Shown in pieces: positions 27,501 to 36,500 of a DNA stretch of 64,000 bases; within the stretch, counting starts at the first letter, position 1, and every line of letters begins with the position of its first letter. Below the pieces are notes generated by a model. The model saw only the letters and a program-made list of their open reading frames with translations, was not told the origin of the DNA and did not search any database. The position numbers and the translations under genes were made by a program. The stretch is from assembly GCF_012273895.1 (NCBI RefSeq), contig NC_052121.1, positions 372,001 to 436,000 of the forward strand, written 5' to 3'. This stretch comes from Zerene cesonia. Taxonomy: Eukaryota > Arthropoda > Insecta > Lepidoptera > Pieridae.

Positions 27501-30500
27501 AACGATGCGGAGCCATGAGTTATGATATTCGTGGCATGTCAAAAATTGCTATCATGTTTTGAAGTTAAAATTAAACATATAAGAGATTTTTTGGATAACT
27601 TTCGCGCTGGTTTCAAGCTCAGAACTGCCTTTGTAAATATCTTTACATTTGATCTGCTAACGCACATTATCTGTTTAGTACTTGTGGTTTCTGAATACAT
27701 TAATGTGTGATAATTTTAACGTGTATTATAAAATTTTACATATTGTGTATTTCAAAATGAAACTATCTTCCGTCATGAAATATATTCTGTTTTTTCGTTC
27801 ATAAACCAACACTTTATCAGGTTATTCATCAGGCATAATAGGAAAAATCCTGAATAAATAACTAGACGTTGGGTAAAGCCCAAATCGATATCAGACGGAA
27901 AGCATACACCGACGTCACCGCATGCATTTTATTATGAAATGGAAAACTAAGGAAAATTGTATAGACTAGAAATTTTAAACAATTTTAGAAGGCTTATTTC
28001 ACACCTAATGCTTTTAGAGCAAAATGATTTTTAGACTGTTGAGTTATACAAACGTCATGTAGCGATTTAAGATTAAAAGATTTGTGAAATGCAGTAAAAA
28101 CGTTGTTATTTTTTTTTTGGAGGGAGATTTTCTATGGAACAAGCATATTCTAGTTATTTACTATGGAACAAGCAAGATTTTGCCCCCGATTCCCCCATGA
28201 TGACCACGATTGTTCCGTCAAGAGTGCGGCAAAGTGAGAATGTTTTATTAGATTTTGTAATAATAATAATTTTATTAAGTAGCTTCTAAAAATTAAGTAT
28301 AATTTTCTCAATGTCTATTATAACTTACATATTTTCTTTTGCATATAACATTTCTAATAAAGTAGGTATTACATGAACTAAAAATAATAAATTCAGAAAA
28401 CAATTCAAAGACAGCCAAAACGTTCTGAATAACTTTTAACTGACCTATTCCCCCTTCCGTTCATTAAATAGTTTTCCTTTTCCTTGACAAAGCGGACAGA
28501 GCTGGTACGACAAGAAAAATAATGCAATTACATTCAATGTTTTGTTATCAATGGAATGACGTAGCGTTAGTTACGCCAGCGGAACCCTAACGTAACGCTG
28601 AGTCGACGGTTCGCACGGGAACGTATATTACTGTATGCAGCGAATNNNNNNNNNNNNNNNNNNNNNNNNNNNNNNNNNNNNNNNNNNNNNNNNNNNNNNN
28701 NNNNNNNNNNNNNNNNNNNNNNNNNNNNNNNNNNNNNNNNNNNNNNNNNNNNNNNNNNNNNNNNNNNNNNNNNNNNNNNNNNNNNNNNNNNNNNNNNNNN
28801 NNNNNNNNNNNNNNNNNNNNNNNNNNNNNNNNNNNNNNNNNNNNNNNNNNNNNNNNNNNNNNNNNNNNNNNNNNNNNNNNNNNNNNNNNNNNNNNNNNNN
28901 NNNNNNNNNNNNNNNNNNNNNNNNNNNNNNNNNNNNNNNNNNNNNNNNNNNNNNNNNNNNNNNNNNNNNNNNNNNNNNNNNNNNNNNNNNNNNNNNNNNN
29001 NNNNNNNNNNNNNNNNNNNNNNNNNNNNNNNNNNNNNNNNNNNNNNNNNNNNNNNNNNNNNNNNNNNNNNNNNNNNNNNNNNNNNNNNNNNNNNNNNNNN
29101 NNNNNNNNNNNNNNNNNNNNNNNNNNNNNNNNNNNNNNNNNNNNNNNNNNNNNNNNNNNNNNNNNNNNNNNNNNNNNNNNNNNNNNNNNNNNNNNNNNNN
29201 NNNNNNNNNNNNNNNNNNNNNNNNNNNNNNNNNNNNNNNNNNNNNNNNNNNNNNNNNNNNNNNNNNNNNNNNNNNNNNNNNNNNNNNNNNNNNNNNNNNN
29301 NNNNNNNNNNNNNNNNNNNNNNNNNNNNNNNNNNNNNNNNNNNNNNNNNNNNNNNNNNNNNNNNNNNNNNNNNNNNNNNNNNNNNNNNNNNNNNNNNNNN
29401 NNNNNNNNNNNNNNNNNNNNNNNNNNNNNNNNNNNNNNNNNNNNNNNNNNNNNNNNNNNNNNNNNNNNNNNNNNNNNNNNNNNNNNNNNNNNNNNNNNNN
29501 NNNNNNNNNNNNNNNNNNNNNNNNNNNNNNNNNNNNNNNNNNNNNNNNNNNNNNNNNNNNNNNNNNNNNNNNNNNNNNNNNNNNNNNNNNNNNNNNNNNN
29601 NNNNNNNNNNNNNNNNNNNNNNNNNNNNNNNNNNNNNNNNNNNNNCCTGGGCCAAGGATGCAAGATGACAGAAGTTATTCTATCTCAAGAGATGATACAA
29701 GGACTGGATGACAGACACTACATTTTATCTATACCACACCAGACGAAAATCCATTTGAAATGCAAACAGGACGATTTCATGACCGTTAATGGCAGCTTTC
29801 TCATAACCGTTCCTGAAAATTGTATCCTGGAGTCGGATAAATTCAAAATCAATAACGTTCAAGATAGAATCCGGGGACAATCACTGAAAATAAATAATAT
29901 CGACTTAAATGAAATACACTTCAATGTCAGCGTAGAAAATCATATAAAATTGAATTCAATAAATTTGGAAGATCTGCATACGATTCATACTAAGATACTG
30001 ATGCAAGCACCGATTGAACAAGAAAAGGATACATCGATGATATATCATACTACTGTCCCAAATTACACATTCCTATTGGGCACTTTATTACTTTACGCAA
30101 CTTACAAAATAATCCGCAATAAGAACGTTGCATGCTGTAAGAAACCAGAAGTCCCTGATACAACGGCGGAAGATCAAGACAATCGAAATTGTACCGAATC
30201 TTCATCAGGACCACAGTTTCCAGCAACATTTTATCACACCGTGCTCAAATAGTTGCTGGTCTTCGGGGGGAGGAGTTACGCCAGCGGAACCCTAACGTAA
30301 CGCTGAGTCGACGGTTCGCACGGGAACGTATATTACTGTATGCAGCGAATTCCTTTGGTGCGACGTAATTTTAAGTTTTCATGTTAAATAAGTTTAGTAT
30401 TATATTCATTACTTTTTAGCTCTTGCATCGTGCAAGACATATTGTAATCATTATGATTAAAGTATTTTTATAAGTAAAATTCGACTTTTTTTTGGGGCCT

Positions 30501-33500
30501 CCGGCTGTGTGAAACATAATTCGTTCTTGGTTAATTGTTAAATGACTTTTGAATTTATAGGCTGCTAATATTTACTATGTCAACTATCAAGGCATTGAAA
30601 GATGGTTATTAATTTTAAACAACTTCCAAAAATGAAAAGGAGTAGGTTTTATGTTCGTCTGTATTTATTTTTTATGGATTTTAGAGACAACTTCGTGCCA
30701 GCCCCGTCTAATGGTCTACTTCCTTACTACATAGTATCACAAGTAGTAACTTACTTCATACCTATCTACTGCCTACTGGGCTTGTTTGGCACCTACTTCA
30801 AATAGATGAGTGGGAAGTGCTTATAGTTACTATAATAATTGATTTTTGATTTTGAGTGGTTTTGAAGTTAGTGTATTTTTTTTAAAACTATGTATATTAA
30901 AAATCGTAATAAGTATGCAATAGTTGTATTCTGCTCACATTTTCTATTCTTCTTATACTGCTATTCCACCTATATTTAAAAAAGTTTAATTTCAAATAAA
31001 GTGGACAGACGAACTTTATACTATAAACATACATACACACACACTAACACAATAAGTACGTTAAGGTCTAACAACATTATAAAGGTTTAACACTCGCCCT
31101 TGGATTTTAAACTAAACAAGGTTATTTCACGCTACCTGCTTAGCATATGTAAATCATCCGCTTATCTTTAAGAAAACTTTTCGTATTTACTTGAGGAAAA
31201 GGTGGTTAATGACTGAAGAAGCCTTGAATAGCTGATATATGTATGTAATATGCACGTTCACAAGAATAAACGAAAGTATGGCCAAGGTGATAATAAGTGT
31301 TAGAAATTTGAAGAATTTACGAAAGAACGAAGGATTTGTATAGTTTTTAAAAATACATTAAAATGAATTGCCAAGGTGATACAGCCAGTTTACGCCAAGA
31401 TAAAAAATACACCTATTATTTTAATAGCCTGATACACCCATAAGGGAAATATTAGATTAAAAGTGTATAAATAACCCTTGTTTTCTCTGAATAGTGAGGA
31501 AGCAATTTGACCTTAACTGAATAACAGAATGACATCATCGAAACATATCTCTTACGTGTTTGCATTTTAACATTTGCTCGCTTTTGAGTTTTGAGTACGA
31601 TTTTTTTATTATATTTGCGATGTAAATTCTGAGTACTATGAACGGACATTGAACCTTCCAGACAAATTAAGTGTGAATTTTTTAAAAATACTTTTGTGAT
31701 TTCCTATAAGTAAAGATTGAATTTGTCTGGATCCTTTTCTTATGCAAGTATATACCTAAGGCAGTTTTCTGAACTAGGCATCATAAGAATATTTTGGGAT
31801 ACCTTTTTTAATGTAATAGCGGGTAACTGAGCTGGTGGTTCACCTAAGAGTAAGCGATCATCACCAACCATGAATATTCACAGAGGTAGTCCCTCTGCGG
31901 ATGCGCTGCACGCTTTTAAGGGGTAAGGGAAAAGGAAAGGATTGACGACAGGAATGAAGAATTTGCCTGGGACGGTTAAGAAAAAGAAACGGGTCAGGAA
32001 AAGGTCACCTTCAAATATTGAGCGAATGAATTCCGAATGCGCAATACAGGATTAGCTTTGCAAAACAGTTTGCGTCAATCATTTCCAAGTATGTAAAACC
32101 ACTTACTCGCGTTTTGTAACCGCAATTCAGCAAAGCGTGCGTTATCAGATAATCAAGTCTATTAACCAGTGCTCAGCTGTTACACAACCGGTCTCTGGTA
32201 CCCATCTAGACCGGGAGATAACCCGAGCGTGCTAAATACCTGGGATTGCATAAAGGTTATATCGTTACGAAACATCCGCTCCAACTTCTAATGAACTTGT
32301 TGAAATATCACGTGAAATATCAATTATGTTTTCTGCTATGTATACATTTGTTAGTCGCAGTGATGTCTTAATGCTTAAAAAAGATTTTGATGGTCCAATA
32401 AAATTATCTAGTTATTTGAAATTATATATATGAATGCCAAGTTAATTGTACCATAGTCCATAACTATGAAGAAAAAGCAGTTGCCAGTTAACACAGTAAT
32501 GATTCATTTTACACACTTATTTGTACACTTTAGTGTAAAAAATATTCAGATGTGGATTAAGGTATCACTTAACAATGGTAGAACATAACAATTATTATAG
32601 CTTTCAACTAAGTGACAATTGGTAAACGTCGTGAAAATTAGCCACCACATGCCGAGTCTCCAGAGTCGCAAATTAAGGGCATCGCACTGGTCAGCTAATT
32701 ACATTCACAGTGAAACACCTGCTGGTAGGAAATAGTTATGTCAGACATACCATTGAGCGATATTATTACAATTGTAATAATTTGTGCAGCAATAAGAAAA
32801 AATGGCAAAGTTATTGCATGAGAAAATGGGATGAACATCAAATAATGATTTACGGCAGACCGTAATATTTTTTATATTGCGATATACTCACGGCAAAATA
32901 ATCGATATTGATTATTTTATAGAATATATGAGCTTGATTAATTATAAATTATAACGTAACGTCATACATTAGTATAATAATAATATATCTACAGTATAAA
33001 TAAATTGCTTATGTAACATGTGTTTTTAATAAAATTAATTGAAGTTTCATAAAAACTATCAATTTTATATCCACGTGTAGTAAAAATAATGTCTATTATA
33101 TTAGAAACGTGATAATAAAATGGATATATTATATAGATTTATAATAAATTATTTTAGATTTCTAGTAGGTAAAAAATCGAATAAGCAACTAACGTTTTAT
33201 AGCACAGAAATTTTTAAATAGAAAAATTGAGGTTGAGCTTTGGCTGAGAGGTTTGACGTTGGCAAAAAGACGCGGATTCGAATCCCGCCTCGTGATCAAA
33301 TTTTTTCTGTTCTTTATCTTTAAAAATTTCTCAGCTTACATTTTGCTTAATCGAAAACCTTCTAGATTTGCTTCCATTTTGGGAAGAAATGTTTGTTATA
33401 CATTTACAGTTGAAAAGTTTTAACATTCATATGTTTGACATTAACAAATAGTTTTTCGCTCCAGATCTGCTCGGGTAGATATACAAAATTTTCAAAAGAC

Positions 33501-36500
33501 TTATTTGCATATTTTTTAAATACAAATCACGTAAAATAAAGATTGGCGTTCATCAATCGTTATGGACGAACAAAAATATCGATGATTCAAATATATTTAA
33601 TATCTTGCTAGTTTTATAAAAGAAAGTTTGTGAGCATGAATGTATATTTGTAGCCCTTTTACGCGAAACATCGGTACGGATTTTAATTATTCTTGACAGT
33701 GATGTAGCTTATATATCTAAGTAACAAAAATAGAAAAAGTTACTTTTGCCCACGGGTTAAGTAGATATATAATTATTAATATTAAATAATGATAAACGAT
33801 CATCTATATAACTTGGCTAGAATCGATCTATTAAGGTCTCGTTTGTGTAGACCTTTTTAAGTGCACGACAAACTAATTCAAAGCGTTGACTTTCTAGATG
33901 TTTTTTCAGATAACATAGTCAAGCTAACCCAAATAGAGGTTTCCTCACAGAGGACCCGCGACATACATGGTTTCACACCTTTCTAGCTCCGATCAAGATG
34001 CCAATGTTCTTATTGAGGGAGATAGCAGCTATTTTACATTCAATTAGCTACGAATTTGGTGTTTAGAAATTAAGTGGAATCTACTTGTGCGGTGGGAATG
34101 ATAAATATGTGATCGTGCTTATAAATTAGTTAGCGTATCGATATAACGTTGAGCGATTGAGGAAACCTAGCTTAGGTTTCATTGATAAGGCAGGAAATTG
34201 CTTCGATAAAAATACGACCAATTCATTAAAAAGACTTATATACACCTCAATTTTTTTTTTTTAATTTTCTAACCCTTTGTGAATGGATTGCAGGAATAGT
34301 GATCATAAAATGCTCTTCGCTTGATTATATTTTGCACAAACGTTAAATTATCTATCTAAGTATAAGAAAGCATCAATGACAGCCTACACTTTTTACTATT
34401 AATTAAATACCTACATAAATTAATTCAAATAACGGTTAGGAAACCGGAGGCAATTTGTATAAATTAAAGTATTTGCTCCTACTGATGTTTTTAATGAAAG
34501 AATGAGTTCAGATGCTAATATTTCTAAACAAATATTTTTAATGAATTTGCGAGGTAACTAACAAATACATATTTAAGTTTTTTTTTCAATTATAAATATT
34601 TGAATATTTTTAGTATATAATTCAAATATCGAATAAGAAATTATCATAACCGTATACAATACATAACTTCAATGTATACTCGCTGCAAGTAAAAGTATGA
34701 ATACTATAAATAAAATGTACCTATAGTCGTCGGTAAAGCTAAATCTAGACGCGTCCAGACAGCCGTGGGCTGGATGCTTTCGTCTGAATGGCAGGATATA
34801 TTTACGCGACCTACAAACAACTTGCAGGATCGATTGATCCCTCTCTACAAATAAACAACGGAACATCTTAAATATACTTAAGTTCATGTTTAATGTGAAT
34901 TTAGTGGGTTCCGTCGTATATTTTTATTATCTATATATAGGGAATACAATCAGCACCTCTTTAAAAAACATATCCTAAATGCAATTTAAATATGTCGTTT
35001 TAGGAGAGGTTTTCACTTGTTACTATCGTTCGTTGTCGTTTATATAACGGAATTTCATTCGAAAGGACATTTTTTTTATTTAACCTGTATCTATTAGTTC
35101 AATTCAGGGAATTATTAAAAATTTATCAAAATTAGCTCAGCTGTTTCTGTGTGACTGACATTACAATTTGTGGACAACACATACATAGTGTGTAATTCTG
35201 TACCTACTTCTTATAATACAAATTATAAAGCAAAACGGTTTCTTCACGTTATCACATAAACAATTATTCGTAAAAATCCTATGTCCTATTTCAACCACTT
35301 AACGTTATACTTTAGCAAAAAAGGATCAAAGGTTCAAACCATCTATTGTTCAAAATTCATACAAATATCTTCAGAAGATCATGCGTGACAACAAAGAGGA
35401 CAGACAGATGACTTTCATTTATAATAGGAGTACCTACCGAATGCAACATTTTCTAGAATCAGACTCGAACAAAAAGTATAGAAAAAAATCGGTTTCAGCG
35501 AGCGAACAGGTTCGAAACAGGTCGTAGTGGCGCCAATGAGTGACAGCGCGACACACTTGATGCATTGCGATAATTGTAGAATTGTAAGAATTTAATACAT
35601 TTGTATAGAAATACAAAATCTAGTACCGTAGCTTTATTCAGCTTACGACTCCGCTCAAACATGTACAAAAAGTCCTTTCAATTATCATTACCAAGTTGTG
35701 TTTAGGCAAAATTATCACAAAATCGAATTTTATCAGAATGGGTTCAGCAGTTTTCATTGTTTACAGAATATACATACATATAAGATTTGAGAACCAACAT
35801 GTACTGTATATGATATACTCTTTCATGATGTTGTTTGATCTCTTGTGGAGACCAAATATTTGCATAAAAAGATGACCATAAATACTATTATAATATCATA
35901 TTCAAGAATTAAAATAAAATAATATACTTGATATTCTTTTAATTCTTGAATATTAGGAATAGGAATAAAACTCTTTTGGTTTTAGACACAATTTATATTA
36001 TATTAATATGCAAGTAGTATTTGTATAATTCCTAGAGCCAATAATCTGTATAAAGTATAAATATAATATACTGTTTCTTAAAAATATATGTGTGTACATA
36101 TATGAATTCTAAAACTTAATTTTATTCCAGTTTTGAATTATTTTTCGGTCTAGGAAATTTTAAAAGGCATACTTTTATAATTTCTTTATAGGCTTTGCTA
36201 ATTGGTAAATACTTAAATACACAATATTAAAGGTGTGTCCATTCAGTAAATAAAATCTTTTTAATTAAAATAAATGTTTATACCAGTGTTCACTTTAAAA
36301 GTATTATTAAGAAGATATTATTATCAAACACTTTATAGTCTAAACTAGCAATCCACCCTGGATTGCCCATGGTACACATATAGCAACACAAACAGGGAGC
36401 ACATACAAATCCAATGGTGAATACATTTATGAAATTGTTCGAGTAGTTCCTGAGATTAGTGCATACAAACAAACTCTTCAACTTTAAAATTGAGTATATT

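Larger units (their letters stand above)
28569..30521 (+). mobile_element. Errantivirus-type LTR retroelement, interrupted by an assembly gap
   Basis: The left LTR start (28569-28645) is identical to the first 77 bases of the right LTR (30274-30521). The right LTR begins AGTTAC and ends ATAATT, and a purine-rich tract (GGGGGGAGG) stands directly before it. The four bases CGTT occur on both outer sides (28565-28568 and 30522-30525) as a target-site duplication. Errantiviruses (Gypsy-type elements with an env gene) typically have LTRs starting AGTTA and 4-base duplications. Most of the left LTR, gag, pol and the first part of env are hidden in the gap, whose true length is unknown. The element lies in ANKRD29 intron 1, antisense to the gene. 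Confidence 0.85.

Noticed and set aside
28567..29711. Open frames on both strands over the 28646-29645 gap
   Set aside because: Artefacts of the N block. Only the env frame after the gap has coding character.
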